From the NCBI RefSeq assembly GCF_004342585.1, contig NZ_SLZQ01000013.1, forward strand, positions 1-64,000: a stretch of DNA of 64,000 bases, written 5' to 3'. This document shows positions 1 to 9,129 of this stretch, one piece after another. The DNA comes from Paucimonas lemoignei (GTDB taxonomy: Bacteria > Pseudomonadota > Gammaproteobacteria > Burkholderiales > Burkholderiaceae_D). The first letter of the stretch is position 1, and every line of letters begins with the position of its first letter. The notes under the pieces were generated by a model. The model saw nothing but the letters and a program-made list of their open reading frames with translations, did no database searches and was not told the DNA's origin. Both the position numbers and the translations under genes were made by a program.

Positions 1-87
1 TACAACGGTGAAAGCATCAATGTCTCGCTCGACAAGAATGGCGTTACCCGCTCCGCTCCTTGGGATCTCGGTATCTACAACTACTAA
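1..87 (+). CDS. C-terminal end of a probable beta-helix (polysaccharide-associated) protein, partial
   Basis: The reading frame is open from base 1 and stops with TAA at 85-87, giving the last 28 residues of a protein whose start lies outside the window. The final residues, APWDLGIYNY, resemble the 'WDIGAYEY'-type ending common in secreted right-handed parallel beta-helix proteins of polysaccharide loci. That family call rests on this short tail only. It converges on the minus-strand beta-helix gene that ends at 272, and a strong hairpin plus T-run follows. Confidence 0.5.
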   Translation, partial: YNGESINVSLDKNGVTRSAPWDLGIYNY

Positions 88-103
88 TTAAATAGCGATG
101 TTG

Positions 104-139
104 GCCGCATGACCTGAAAATCCAACCAGGTCATGCGGC
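104..139. repeat. Perfect 13-bp inverted repeat (hairpin)
   Basis: GCCGCATGACCTG at 104-116 is followed after 10 bases by its exact reverse complement at 127-139. There is no T-run on the plus strand, so it is not a complete intrinsic terminator by itself. It sits 17 bases after the stop of the plus-strand gene and may protect the mRNA end or work together with the terminator at 151-225. Confidence 0.6.
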
Positions 140-150
140 AATAACAAAGC

Positions 151-225
151 AACTGGGAAGCTTCCGGCTGAATGCTGGCACCAATTGATCGGTGTCCACC
201 AAGCCGAAGCTTCCCAGTTTTTTAT
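151..225 (+). terminator. Strong rho-independent terminator, probably bidirectional
   Basis: A long stem pairs 151-169 with 202-219 (AACTGGGAAGCTT against its complement, one bulged base, then GGCT/AGCC). Inside it a shorter GGCACC/GGTGTC hairpin can form. The plus strand continues with TTTTTTATTTT. It lies between the convergent genes ending at 87 and 272. On the minus strand the trailing sequence is only moderately T-rich, so its action on the polysaccharide operon is less certain. Confidence 0.8.
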
Positions 226-271
226 TTTCGTTCCAGTTTATTGCGCGGCGTTCCACCGCCGGCGTGCCTGC

Positions 272-1552
272 TTAGCCATCTTTCGATTTCAGATCGGCTG
301 CATCCACCGCGACAGCTTTTTTACCGAAGTAGCGTGGCAATGCGGACATGTCAGCCAGCTCGGCGAGTTTCGGATCGACATACACCGATCCTGGAGAAGT
401 CGACACCGAGGGATTGGAAATGATGCGCCCGGCGAATCTGCCGCTTATGCTTCCACGCAAGGCGATGTTTTCCCAGACACGCGTGGTTTTTTCCTGCACA
501 CGGCTCGTTTCATGGTCGAACAGGAAAAGATTCGGTTTGTCGCTGACATTGACGACATTGATCGTCGCATCGATATTGCGCATGCTGCCGGCAGCTTCCG
601 GACCCTGGTGGTAAAAATGCACATAGCCGCTGTAAATACCCGCGCCGGATGCCTTCACCCTGACTTTGACATTTTCCACGTTTCCCGCCCCAGCCCCACC
701 GCATACCAGCGCGATCAGGCCATTACTTCCCGGCCAATTCTCGGTGCTTGAGACGGTCACATCGATATCCGCATTCTTCAACGCATAGGCGATGAACGCC
801 CGTCGCACGTTATGGCAAGTCAGCTTTACCTGGACTTGTTCGCGGACATAGCTGGCCCCTACTCCATAATAAGCGCCGCAGATTTCGCCCTGGATGTCGA
901 GGTCGGAGATTAATTTTCTGGTGGCGGCATTGTTATTCGTGCTGAAAAGCCCCAGCACGTTTTCCGCGCGACAGTCGACAAGCCGGAAGCCTTTGCTCGG
1001 ATTGTCTGCCTGTATGCCGACGCAATACATGCCTTTCCAGTCCACCCATGGCGTAAAGCCCGGATCGGTGAAGCGCGCGCCCGCGATGGTCAGATTGTGG
1101 AAATCCACGAAATAGAACAGGTGCGGCATCACCTTTGCCGTCGTATTGGCCTTGAACGTCGCACCGTATGCGGAGATGGCGATATCTCTTAAGCCGCGTG
1201 CCAGAACGATGTATTCGCTCTCTGAATAGGAACCGAAGTCGTATAAGCCAGGCGGCACGACAAGCGTCCCGCCGCCCTTTTGCATCAATGCTGCAAACGC
1301 TTTGCTGAAAGACTGGCGCAAGACCGACGGGCTGGCACCAGGGACGCCGCCGAAATCGGCCAGGCTGACACGATGAGCCGGAACGGCTGCGCCGCCATTG
1401 CCGCCCAAGTCTTTCGCGGGAATGGCCTCAGCCAATTCCGGTTTCGAACCACGGCACCCCAGTTGCAGCAAACCTGCCACACTGGCAGTCAATCCTCCCA
1501 GCAACAATTTTCGCCGCCTGAAATCGATTGCGGGTTGGGGAGCTGGGGACAT
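272..1552 (-). CDS. Secreted right-handed beta-helix (pectate-lyase-like) protein with Tat-type signal
   Basis: The product is about 426 residues. The chosen ATG at 1552 has AAGGAATCCAACC just upstream; an earlier ATG at 1600 overlaps the stop of the preceding gene but lacks a ribosome site. The N-terminus carries FRRRKLLLGG followed by a hydrophobic stretch ending LLQLGC. That resembles a twin-arginine signal and possibly a lipobox, though Q at -3 is atypical. The mature part has the VVPPGLYDFGS-type start and repeated short strands of pectate-lyase/GH28-like beta-helices. It is the last gene of the polysaccharide operon, so trimming or modifying the polymer in the periplasm is a reasonable inference. 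No catalytic residues could be assigned. Confidence 0.65.
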   Translation of the reverse strand: MSPAPQPAIDFRRRKLLLGGLTASVAGLLQLGCRGSKPELAEAIPAKDLGGNGGAAVPAHRVSLADFGGVPGASPSVLRQSFSKAFAALMQKGGGTLVVPPGLYDFGSYSESEYIVLARGLRDIAISAYGATFKANTTAKVMPHLFYFVDFHNLTIAGARFTDPGFTPWVDWKGMYCVGIQADNPSKGFRLVDCRAENVLGLFSTNNNAATRKLISDLDIQGEICGAYYGVGASYVREQVQVKLTCHNVRRAFIAYALKNADIDVTVSSTENWPGSNGLIALVCGGAGAGNVENVKVRVKASGAGIYSGYVHFYHQGPEAAGSMRNIDATINVVNVSDKPNLFLFDHETSRVQEKTTRVWENIALRGSISGRFAGRIISNPSVSTSPGSVYVDPKLAELADMSALPRYFGKKAVAVDAADLKSKDG

Positions 1553-1596
1553 GGTTGGATTCCTTATACCGAAGTAATGCTTGAGACTGTGGGCAG

Positions 1597-2634
1597 TCAA
1601 GAGATATTCGACTTTGCCTGGAGCTGGTGGGATTTCATGCGTTCGGAAAGCGCCTTGCCAAAATCGGTACAGGGCTTTTCAATCAGATGATAGGCCAGGA
1701 AAGAAAGCGCGCCTGTTCCCACGAAAAAGACTATCCACGAGATGACCGCCGGTTGCTTGTGAAGAAAATGAAAGGAAAAATTAATCATCGGCACATGTGT
1801 GAGATAAATACCGAAGGAGTAACGTGCGACGATTTCGCCGAGCTTCGCCAGTTTGACCGATTCGATCTCGCGGCAATACGGGATCATGATTCCAAGCGCC
1901 AGGCAAATCGGCCAGGAAAGCATTGTCGCTTTTACTCCATGCCCGACTATCCATGGATAGGCGATGGCCATCGTGCCGACAAAGGCGAACAGCAATCCGG
2001 GCGCCAGCTGCTTTGTTGCATCTCGCAAGCTATACGCCAGCACACCCGGAATAAAGCATGGGAAGAACATGATGAGACTGTAATCCCATCCCAGTCGCCA
2101 AACCGCCAGGATCACCACGACCATGCCAATCCAGAGCAAACCGATGCCATAGCGCGCAAACCTGCCGCTCATACTGACAAACAGGTACAGCGTCGGCAGA
2201 AACAGGTACATCTGCAGCTCGAACGGCAGGCTCCACAAGACCGGAGGCACAGACTCATGGCCAGTAATATTCTGGATCAGCAGAAGGTTGCTCAGCACCG
2301 CCCAGCCGCCGTGATGTCCGCTGGCGCTGGCCCAATCGATGAATACCACGACGGAAACCACCACGATGCTCAGCGGATAAATGCGGAATGCCCGTGCCAC
2401 TAGGAATGGTATGGTTCCCGGATCTTGCCGGTCCTTCATGGCCTGGCGCTCCAGAGACAGCATCAAGACCAGGCAAGTGTGAACAAAGAAAATCAGCACG
2501 CCCAGCGTGCCGAGAATTTGGGTGGAATAGATGCCCTCACCGTGACCAACATGCTCGATCAGTAAGTGGCTGATAACGACCAATGAAACTGCGATTGAAC
2601 GAAGAACATCAAGGTTTGCCGATCCATGCCGCAT
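1597..2634 (-). CDS. Acyltransferase 3 family membrane protein (polysaccharide O-acylation)
   Basis: About 345 residues with roughly ten hydrophobic segments. The start at 2634 is preceded by AAGGAATTGGAAAT; a longer frame to 2766 has no such site. The N-terminus NLDVLRSIAVSLVVISHLL has the Arg and His typical of OafA/WecH-like acyltransferase-3 proteins, which move acetyl or similar groups to sugars across the inner membrane. The C-terminal FSFHFLH...YHLIEKP segment also fits this family. It overlaps the longer candidate start of the beta-helix gene by four bases. The likely role is O-acetylation of the exopolysaccharide; the acyl group and sugar cannot be read from sequence. Confidence 0.85.
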   Translation of the reverse strand: MRHGSANLDVLRSIAVSLVVISHLLIEHVGHGEGIYSTQILGTLGVLIFFVHTCLVLMLSLERQAMKDRQDPGTIPFLVARAFRIYPLSIVVVSVVVFIDWASASGHHGGWAVLSNLLLIQNITGHESVPPVLWSLPFELQMYLFLPTLYLFVSMSGRFARYGIGLLWIGMVVVILAVWRLGWDYSLIMFFPCFIPGVLAYSLRDATKQLAPGLLFAFVGTMAIAYPWIVGHGVKATMLSWPICLALGIMIPYCREIESVKLAKLGEIVARYSFGIYLTHVPMINFSFHFLHKQPAVISWIVFFVGTGALSFLAYHLIEKPCTDFGKALSERMKSHQLQAKSNIS

Positions 2635-2817
2635 ATTTCCAATTCCTTCTGAGGAAAGCCGCTCTCGTACACAAAAACCATATAAGACATGCGCTCGAGA
2701 CAAACGGATTGCCGCCTGTTTCAAGCACAGTTCAACCCATTCGCCTCGCACACTGCCGATGCGCAAATCTGCCGACTCCGAACTTCATTCAACGCCACAC
2801 AACCAGGCCGGCACACT

Positions 2818-3906
2818 TTATTTATTTCTTAAGTTCTTCCAGAAATAAAACGAGTTGAAAATCATTTTTGCGAACGCCTTATCCTGATTTTCATGTAACC
2901 ACACCTTTACACGCCTCAGGTAACCGTTAAAGGCAGTGCTTGCCACCTTGTCGAAATTGAGCAGCAAACTGCCATAAGACCGGTAGATTTCGATTCGATC
3001 CATATGCAGTTGCACGCCGAGCATGCGGCTTTTGAAATCGAAACGCCCGCCGCCAAGATAGAAATTCCTGGCACCTCTGGCGATGCTTTCACAGATCGTC
3101 AGGTAGAGCGCCACTTTGCCGACGCCGGACTTTTCATATTCAGTGTCGTAGCCGATGACGTCGCCGAAGATACTGTCGCCGATGCGGTAATTCACCGTTC
3201 CGGCGCAAATGCGGCCATCGATGGTAATGACGCTGACGTAGCCGCATGTTTTGGCAAGATCGAGGATGCGCCTGTCGTCATGGGAAAACTTGTAGGCCTT
3301 GCTCGTGATCCGTTCTTCATTGAACTTGATGATTTCCCGGACATGCTCTTCCTGAATCTCGTCCTTGACATAAAAGCTTGAAGTGAACGAGGGATAGTCG
3401 CGCACGATCTTGTTCAGTTGATGGCGCAGCGTCGACCGGGTCGACTTCCCCAGTTTTGCCGTATATTCCTCCGCCGTGGCAGGCAGGGAAATCATATAGG
3501 TATCCTTCGCATTACTACGCTGCATCGGCAATCCGAGCGCATCCGTATCGGCTTTCAAGGCCTTGAAGCTGATGACGCCGGCATCCGGGAATGCCTTGAA
3601 TACGTGACGTACGAAGCGGCGCAATTCTTCCTGCTCCAGCTCCAGCATCTCATTGAGCACTTCGATGCGGCCGTTATTCACATGAAAAACCAGAATGGCG
3701 ATGGGCAGACCGTCGCGCCGTGCGACATAGCAGCTGGCATTGCTGATCGATCTAAAAACCCTGAAGTACTGCAGCGAAGAATGCAGTGAACCATATAGCC
3801 TGGCCAGTTCGGATTCCACGAATGCCGGAATCTCGTTCACATAGCATGTGACGGTAACATCCTCCTCCACTACTGCCGTATCCGTCATTACCACTGCTGC
3901 ATCCAT
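2818..3906 (-). CDS. FemAB/CelD-type GNAT-fold acyltransferase
   Basis: A 362-residue soluble protein. Its central part (about residues 130-310) contains STRSTLRHQLNKI, a long helical region and YLGGGRFDFKSRMLG, which match the Acetyltransf_6 / BcsL-CelD type of GNAT domain found in polysaccharide loci. The ATG at 3906 follows AGGGGCATAAC and starts one base after the stop of the neighbouring GNAT gene, so the two are translationally coupled. Family members are thought to transfer an acyl or aminoacyl group to sugars or peptidoglycan-like acceptors. The substrate here is unknown. A second in-frame ATG at 3888 is possible. Confidence 0.7.
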   Translation of the reverse strand: MDAAVVMTDTAVVEEDVTVTCYVNEIPAFVESELARLYGSLHSSLQYFRVFRSISNASCYVARRDGLPIAILVFHVNNGRIEVLNEMLELEQEELRRFVRHVFKAFPDAGVISFKALKADTDALGLPMQRSNAKDTYMISLPATAEEYTAKLGKSTRSTLRHQLNKIVRDYPSFTSSFYVKDEIQEEHVREIIKFNEERITSKAYKFSHDDRRILDLAKTCGYVSVITIDGRICAGTVNYRIGDSIFGDVIGYDTEYEKSGVGKVALYLTICESIARGARNFYLGGGRFDFKSRMLGVQLHMDRIEIYRSYGSLLLNFDKVASTAFNGYLRRVKVWLHENQDKAFAKMIFNSFYFWKNLRNK

Positions 3907-3907
3907 G

Positions 3908-5614
3908 TTATGCCCCTGTTGAAATATTTTGCATGTCCTTGCTTAGTGCTGCCGATGGACCGAGTCCGCTCCCAGCCAACTCGGCTTCATCGATGAAGCC
4001 GCACTCTTTTAGTGCAGCACCCGACTCTTTGCCGGGTACGCCTTTGAAGTATATGGAGCGCGCCGCCTGATCGTCTTTTACCTCCGACAAAACCTGCGCA
4101 AGAAACTGCTGGATAAACCTGCTGTCTGCGCAGTCCTTGTGCACATACAAGTCGAATAGCACGATTGCCCCGGCTGACTTATTCTCTTTCTGTGCTGCTT
4201 CCTGCTGCGCAGTTGCTGGCTGCTCCTGCCGCACCCAGCAGGATGCGGCCAGCTTGCCACCGCGAACGTAACTGTAGACATCGACCGAACGTTCCATGCG
4301 CTCCATGGCGATCCTGAAGAATTCCCATCTCGTCATGGAAGCGCCGTTCGAATCGAACGCCATCAGATCGCGCAAGTTGTTCTTGGCAATGTGGAATGGC
4401 GCTCCGGCTGCCGGCGCCCTTTCCGGGTAATAGCGGAAGGTCTTGTCCGCCGCATTCGTTTGCTTGAAAAAACTGCCTACGACGCCGCGCAAGCCAAGCT
4501 GCCTCCACTTGGTTATCTTGCCGATCGCAGCCCAGGCATCCGCTGTGCTCCATCCGGCCTTCTGCATTCTCTGCTTCAGCTTGCGCTTCGCTGCAAATGC
4601 TGCTTCCTGTCTCCAGCGCCGCGCCAGACTGCCATAGACGATCAGTTCATGAACGGTGTCATGTTCGGTCGCGAAATTCTCCTTGTAGCCATCGCCGCCG
4701 GGAGTGAGATCGAGCGCCTGCATGTTCTCTTCCACGAGCTGCACGCCCAGCATGGCCAACAGCAGGTTGCCGGGAGAATGCGCCGCCAGGGCCGGCGCAT
4801 GCGTATTGATCCCCAGATGCACCGCGCTTCCCTTGCTGACCACGCCTGAATGGGATGCGGCGATCTGGTCGCCGACATTCAATATGCTCGTGTGCAGCAT
4901 GCCGCGCTTATGCAATTCGAGATAAAACGGCCTCTTCGCCGGATCGCTTGAGAACGGCATGTAGTGATGCAGCGCGCCCTGCCTGAAATCGTATTGCATC
5001 CACAGTTCTTCGACGACGCGTTGAAAATGTCCGTGGTCGGCCACTCGCTCGAACGTCACTTCACCGGATCTGTTTAAGCGGTTGAAGTTTTGCCGGTGAT
5101 TTTTTTTGCGCCGTTGCCGCTCCATGTTCTCGGCTTCGATCCGCATGACGGGGCGCCGATAGGGTCGCAGGCAGAAAAGGCTACGCTTGCTCTCGGCGCT
5201 CTTGGCCCAGTCCAGGGGGATATCCGCCGGCAGATATTTCATGCACAGGTCGACGCCTGGAAAATGACCATGCAGTTTGCCGACGGCGGCACGAATGAAT
5301 GCGCTGCCCGAATCGGCCCTCTCCAGCCAGGCATGGTATTCGGCCTGGCGCTCGCCGGCGCCGACAAGCTTGTGTTCGCCGTCATGCAAGCCAAGGGTCA
5401 GCAAGCCGGTAAGCGTGCCATTGTCGTCACGCCCGGCCACGATAACCGGCAGGAATCGATCGCCATACAGTTTGAACCAAGGCATGACGAAATCCGGATG
5501 CTGAAAGCCGGTCGCCCAGGGGCAGGCTTCGTACAGCGCCAGCCATTGCGACAGGAACTCGTCCGCTGCCGCAAGGGAGACGGCTTGTTTACCAGTGTAT
5601 ATTGCAAGATTCAT
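3908..5614 (-). CDS. Large GNAT-fold protein with a CelD/FemAB-type domain and a second GNAT-like half
   Basis: 568 residues, longer than usual for this family. Residues about 165-335 carry RRKKNHRQNFNRLNRSGEV and LDLTPGGDGYKENFA, typical of the Acetyltransf_6 (CelD/BcsL, FemAB-like) domain. Residues about 410-560 look like another GNAT half: a start resembling NNLRDLMAFD, a strand VYSYVRGGKLAASCWV, then LFDLYVHKDCADSRF and ALKECGFI. An Ala/Gln-rich insertion (about 470-490) interrupts the second half. The ATG at 5614 has GTGAGACCGC upstream. It is coupled to the 362-residue GNAT gene that follows. The acceptor sugar is unknown; the two-domain reading is by eye. Confidence 0.6.
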   Translation of the reverse strand: MNLAIYTGKQAVSLAAADEFLSQWLALYEACPWATGFQHPDFVMPWFKLYGDRFLPVIVAGRDDNGTLTGLLTLGLHDGEHKLVGAGERQAEYHAWLERADSGSAFIRAAVGKLHGHFPGVDLCMKYLPADIPLDWAKSAESKRSLFCLRPYRRPVMRIEAENMERQRRKKNHRQNFNRLNRSGEVTFERVADHGHFQRVVEELWMQYDFRQGALHHYMPFSSDPAKRPFYLELHKRGMLHTSILNVGDQIAASHSGVVSKGSAVHLGINTHAPALAAHSPGNLLLAMLGVQLVEENMQALDLTPGGDGYKENFATEHDTVHELIVYGSLARRWRQEAAFAAKRKLKQRMQKAGWSTADAWAAIGKITKWRQLGLRGVVGSFFKQTNAADKTFRYYPERAPAAGAPFHIAKNNLRDLMAFDSNGASMTRWEFFRIAMERMERSVDVYSYVRGGKLAASCWVRQEQPATAQQEAAQKENKSAGAIVLFDLYVHKDCADSRFIQQFLAQVLSEVKDDQAARSIYFKGVPGKESGAALKECGFIDEAELAGSGLGPSAALSKDMQNISTGA

Positions 5615-5780
5615 GCGGTCTCACTTTGCTATGCCAGAATTGCGCCGAGCCAGCGCAACCTGAAAGTCCAGAAATCACGTCGGAAGTAGCAACGAAAAGA
5701 AAACGCCAGTGATGTCGTTCAATCGACTCGATGACCGGTTCATCACTAGCAAATCAACGGTGTTTGAGCTTGCGTGCAAA

Positions 5781-6944
5781 TCAAGTCGACACTGCCTTGG
5801 GGTTCTCCCTTCCTTTCACCCGTGCAGCGGAAATCGCGCCGATCATGTCCAGATATTTCAGGATCACGATCCGTTCATCGAATTCCGATATGACCTTACG
5901 CCGGCCTGCCATGCCCATTGCGTAGCGCTCCATCGCAGATGATTGATACATTTGCAACATTTTGGCCGCAAGATCTTGCGGGTCCTTGACGTCGCAAAGC
6001 AAGCCATTCAGTTCGTGTTCGACGATATCCCGGCAGCCGGCGACGTTCGTGGCGATAATCGGGCGTGCCATCGCGGCGGCTTCCAGCAGGGAATGCGGCA
6101 CGCCTTCCCGGTACGAAGGCAGGACAATGCAGTCTGCTTGTGCCATGTAGGGACGGACGTCGTCGGTCTTGCCGAAGTAACGCACCAGCCCATTCTTTTC
6201 CCACAATTGAATGCGTTCCAGGGAAATGGCATCGGGATTGGCTTTATCGACAAAGCCCAGCATCTGGAATTCGATATTGGGAAATTGCTGGCGCGCGATG
6301 GACGCGGCGGCGACATACTCTTCCACGCCTTTGGCCTTCAGCATGCGCGCCACCAGCAAGAATCGGAAAGGCCGGTTTTCCAGAGGCGGAACAGGCTCAG
6401 GCAGATAGTGCGTCAAATCGATTCCCGAACCGGGCAACAGATCCGCGACATGGTGTCGAACCAGGCCAGCCTCCATGAACAGGCGCTGGTCGTCCGCATT
6501 CTGGAAAAACACCTTCCTGGAACGGCGCAAGGAAAACCGATACAGCTCCTTCACCACATGCGTCACCAGGCTCTTGTTGATAAAGGCGGTACCCAGCCCG
6601 GCAATATTATTAATTACGGGAATGCCGAGCACATGCGCGGCAATCGAGCCGTACACGTTAGGCTTGATGGTATACCCCAGAAAAGCCAGCGGCCGGATGT
6701 CGCGCAGCACCCGTAGGTAGCGCATCAGAAGTGCAAAGTCGCGCCCAGGGTGGGTGCCGTTGTTATCCATCGGCATGTGGATAAAGCGGCACCCGAGCGC
6801 CGTAAGACGCGAGGCATAGTCGTCTTCCGGGGCGACGACCACCACTTCATAACCATTGCCGATCAAACTCTTGATCAGTCCAGCACGGAAGTTATAGACA
6901 TTCCATGCAGTATTCACCGAAATCACCACTGTCTGGTTCATCAT
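5781..6944 (-). CDS. GT4-family glycosyltransferase
   Basis: About 387 residues from ATG 6944; a second ATG follows directly at 6941. A longer frame to 6989 lacks the conserved start. The N-terminal half contains GYTIKPNVYGSIAAHVLGIP and NNIAGLGTAF, frequent in PglA/WbpX-like GT-B enzymes. The C-terminal half has the E-x7-E motif EGVPHSLLE and TNVAGCRDIVEHELNG, which hold the nucleotide-sugar. It acts on the cytoplasmic face of the inner membrane, adding one sugar to the lipid-linked repeat unit. Gaps of about 140 bp before it and 166 bp after it are the largest inside this part of the operon. Confidence 0.85.
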   Translation of the reverse strand: MMNQTVVISVNTAWNVYNFRAGLIKSLIGNGYEVVVVAPEDDYASRLTALGCRFIHMPMDNNGTHPGRDFALLMRYLRVLRDIRPLAFLGYTIKPNVYGSIAAHVLGIPVINNIAGLGTAFINKSLVTHVVKELYRFSLRRSRKVFFQNADDQRLFMEAGLVRHHVADLLPGSGIDLTHYLPEPVPPLENRPFRFLLVARMLKAKGVEEYVAAASIARQQFPNIEFQMLGFVDKANPDAISLERIQLWEKNGLVRYFGKTDDVRPYMAQADCIVLPSYREGVPHSLLEAAAMARPIIATNVAGCRDIVEHELNGLLCDVKDPQDLAAKMLQMYQSSAMERYAMGMAGRRKVISEFDERIVILKYLDMIGAISAARVKGRENPKAVST

Positions 6945-7083
6945 CGCGCATCCATGTCTTGTGCATCCCATCGAAAATGCCGATGACACGCAACCTCAAC
7001 GATCTGACCAGCGATCATTCATTGCAAGAATCATCGGCGTCGTATTATTGCTGACGCCAGTTTCCACTTACCGCATCGGCATC

Positions 7084-9129
7084 TCATGATGCGCTTGCGG
7101 CGTACCGATGCGTTTCATCCGAAAATCTGTCCTGCGTCAGGTATGAGCTGCTGCCCGCGTTGCCGTCGCGTTGTTCGAGCCACGACTGGAACATCAGCAC
7201 ATCCCAGATGTGGTACTGCCAGTTGCGGCGGCCGGAAAGATGCTCTTCCCACTTCTTGCGCACGCCGGCAGGACGGAAAAAGCCTTCGTTATGCAAACGG
7301 GTCTCGTCGAGCAGCGCTTCCGCCCAGTCGCGCAAGGGGCCGCGCAACCACTCGCCGATCGGCACGCCGAATCCCATCTTCGGCCGTTCGATCAGGGCTT
7401 TGGGAACGTGCCGGTACAGGACCTGGCGCAATACCCATTTGCTGACGCCGTCACGCAGCTTGACCGACTGCGGCAGGCGCCACGCGAATTCGACGACGCG
7501 GTGATCGAGGAAAGGCACGCGGGTTTCCAGCGACACGCTCATGGCCGCGCGATCGACCTTGACCAGGATATCGTCCGGCAGGTAGGTCAGCATATCAAGC
7601 GCCATCATCCGTTCGATGCCGCTCAGCCTCGACGAGAACTGATCCTTATCCGTCAGCAGGGTGGCCGGCTCATGCCCGCCGATGACGACCGCAGCCGGAT
7701 CGTCCCAGTGGGACACCAGGCCGAGGTAAAGCGCCTCGAGCGACTCGCTCGACATGACCCCCGCTCCCTTGTGAAGCTTGTCGCCGGGATTGGCCAGCTT
7801 CATCGACGACGGCAGGAAGGATTCCAGGTCGCCGGCAAGCTTGTTCCACTTCCCTACCGGGACGCCGGTAATTCCCTTGGCAGCAAGGCGGCGAATCGGC
7901 AGCGGCGCCATGCTCAGCTTGTTCCACAGCCGTGCCGTCATCTGGTAGCGGTTATAGCCGCAGAACAGTTCGTCGCCGGCGTCGCCCGAAAGCGAGACAG
8001 TCACATGCTTTTTTGCCAGCTGCGATACCAGGAAGGTCGGAATCTGCGAGGAATCCGAGAATGGCTCGTCATATATCGATTGCAACTGCGGGATAACCGA
8101 CATAGCCTGCGCCGCTGTGACGTAAAGCTCGGTGTGGTCGGTTCCCAAATGCTGGGCCACGGCCTTTGCATACTCGGCTTCGTTGAAGCCCTTTTCGTGA
8201 AAACCGATCGAGAAGGTTTTCACCGGCCGGGAAGACTGCGCCTGCATCAGTGCCACGACGGTGGAGGAATCCACGCCGCCGGACAGGAATGCGCCCAGCG
8301 GCACATCGGCCATCATCTGCGCGCGCACCGCATCCTTGAGCAGGCTCTCCAGCTCATCGACAGCCTGTTCCGGCGTCCATTTGAACGGGTTTTCCGAACC
8401 GTATTCGGCCTGCTGCAATCCGGACCAGTAACTCCAGACCTTGGGCTCGCGCTGCCGGCTGGAGACCGTCAGCATGCACCCGGGCGGCAGCTTGGAAATC
8501 CCTTTATAGATCGAATACGGCGCGGGGATATAGTTATGCCGTAACTGCAGGCTGAGCGCGCCACGGTCGATGACATCCTCGAAGGCAGGATGTACCCGCA
8601 AAGCCTTCAATTCCGAACCGAACAGGAATACCGCATTGCTGCCGCTTCCCTGCCATCCGTAATACAGCGGCTTTTCGCCGATACGATCGCGGGCGAGCGT
8701 CAGCGTATGGGTTTCGCGGTCCCAGACGGCAATCGCAAACATGCCGATTGCCCGTTCGATGGTGCCCTGAATACCCCATACGTCGAATCCGGCCAGCAAA
8801 GTCTCGGTATCCGAATGGCCGCGCCAGGCCGGCGCGCGCTCATCGCATTCCAGTTGCCGGCGCAGCAGCAGATGGTTGTATATCTCGCCATTGAAGACGA
8901 TGGCATAACGGCCGGATGCCGCATGCATCGGCTGGTGCCCCGCAGGCGACAAGTCGATGATGGACAAGCGCCGGTGCCCGAGTCCCACCCCATGTTCGCT
9001 ATCGCACCAGTGCCCCGCGTCGTCCGGACCACGCGTCACTATCGTGTCGGTCATGCGTTTGAGAAGAACCGGTTGTTCTTCTTTCGAGTGGAGCTGGTTT
9101 GCCCCCAAAAATCCCGCAATTCCACACAT
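7084..9129 (-). CDS. AsnB-type glutamine-dependent amidotransferase of a polysaccharide locus
   Basis: 681 residues. MCGIAGF puts the class-II glutaminase nucleophile at Cys2, and NGEIYN (about 80-85) is the glutamine pocket. The synthetase half starts near 255 with the ATP pyrophosphate loop SGGVDSS at 283-289. This is the asparagine synthase (glutamine-hydrolysing) architecture. In polysaccharide loci such as Pseudomonas aeruginosa O6 and Francisella, AsnB homologues are held to amidate uronic acids. With a UDP-HexNAc dehydrogenase and epimerase in the same operon, that role is more likely here than free asparagine synthesis. It overlaps the preceding glycosyltransferase by one base (TAATG), with AAGGGGAATGTA upstream. 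Confidence 0.85.
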   Translation of the reverse strand: MCGIAGFLGANQLHSKEEQPVLLKRMTDTIVTRGPDDAGHWCDSEHGVGLGHRRLSIIDLSPAGHQPMHAASGRYAIVFNGEIYNHLLLRRQLECDERAPAWRGHSDTETLLAGFDVWGIQGTIERAIGMFAIAVWDRETHTLTLARDRIGEKPLYYGWQGSGSNAVFLFGSELKALRVHPAFEDVIDRGALSLQLRHNYIPAPYSIYKGISKLPPGCMLTVSSRQREPKVWSYWSGLQQAEYGSENPFKWTPEQAVDELESLLKDAVRAQMMADVPLGAFLSGGVDSSTVVALMQAQSSRPVKTFSIGFHEKGFNEAEYAKAVAQHLGTDHTELYVTAAQAMSVIPQLQSIYDEPFSDSSQIPTFLVSQLAKKHVTVSLSGDAGDELFCGYNRYQMTARLWNKLSMAPLPIRRLAAKGITGVPVGKWNKLAGDLESFLPSSMKLANPGDKLHKGAGVMSSESLEALYLGLVSHWDDPAAVVIGGHEPATLLTDKDQFSSRLSGIERMMALDMLTYLPDDILVKVDRAAMSVSLETRVPFLDHRVVEFAWRLPQSVKLRDGVSKWVLRQVLYRHVPKALIERPKMGFGVPIGEWLRGPLRDWAEALLDETRLHNEGFFRPAGVRKKWEEHLSGRRNWQYHIWDVLMFQSWLEQRDGNAGSSSYLTQDRFSDETHRYAASAS

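Noticed and set aside
7171-8544. 457-codon open frame on the plus strand
   Set aside because: It is antisense to the AsnB-type gene, with no recognisable motif and no ribosome site.
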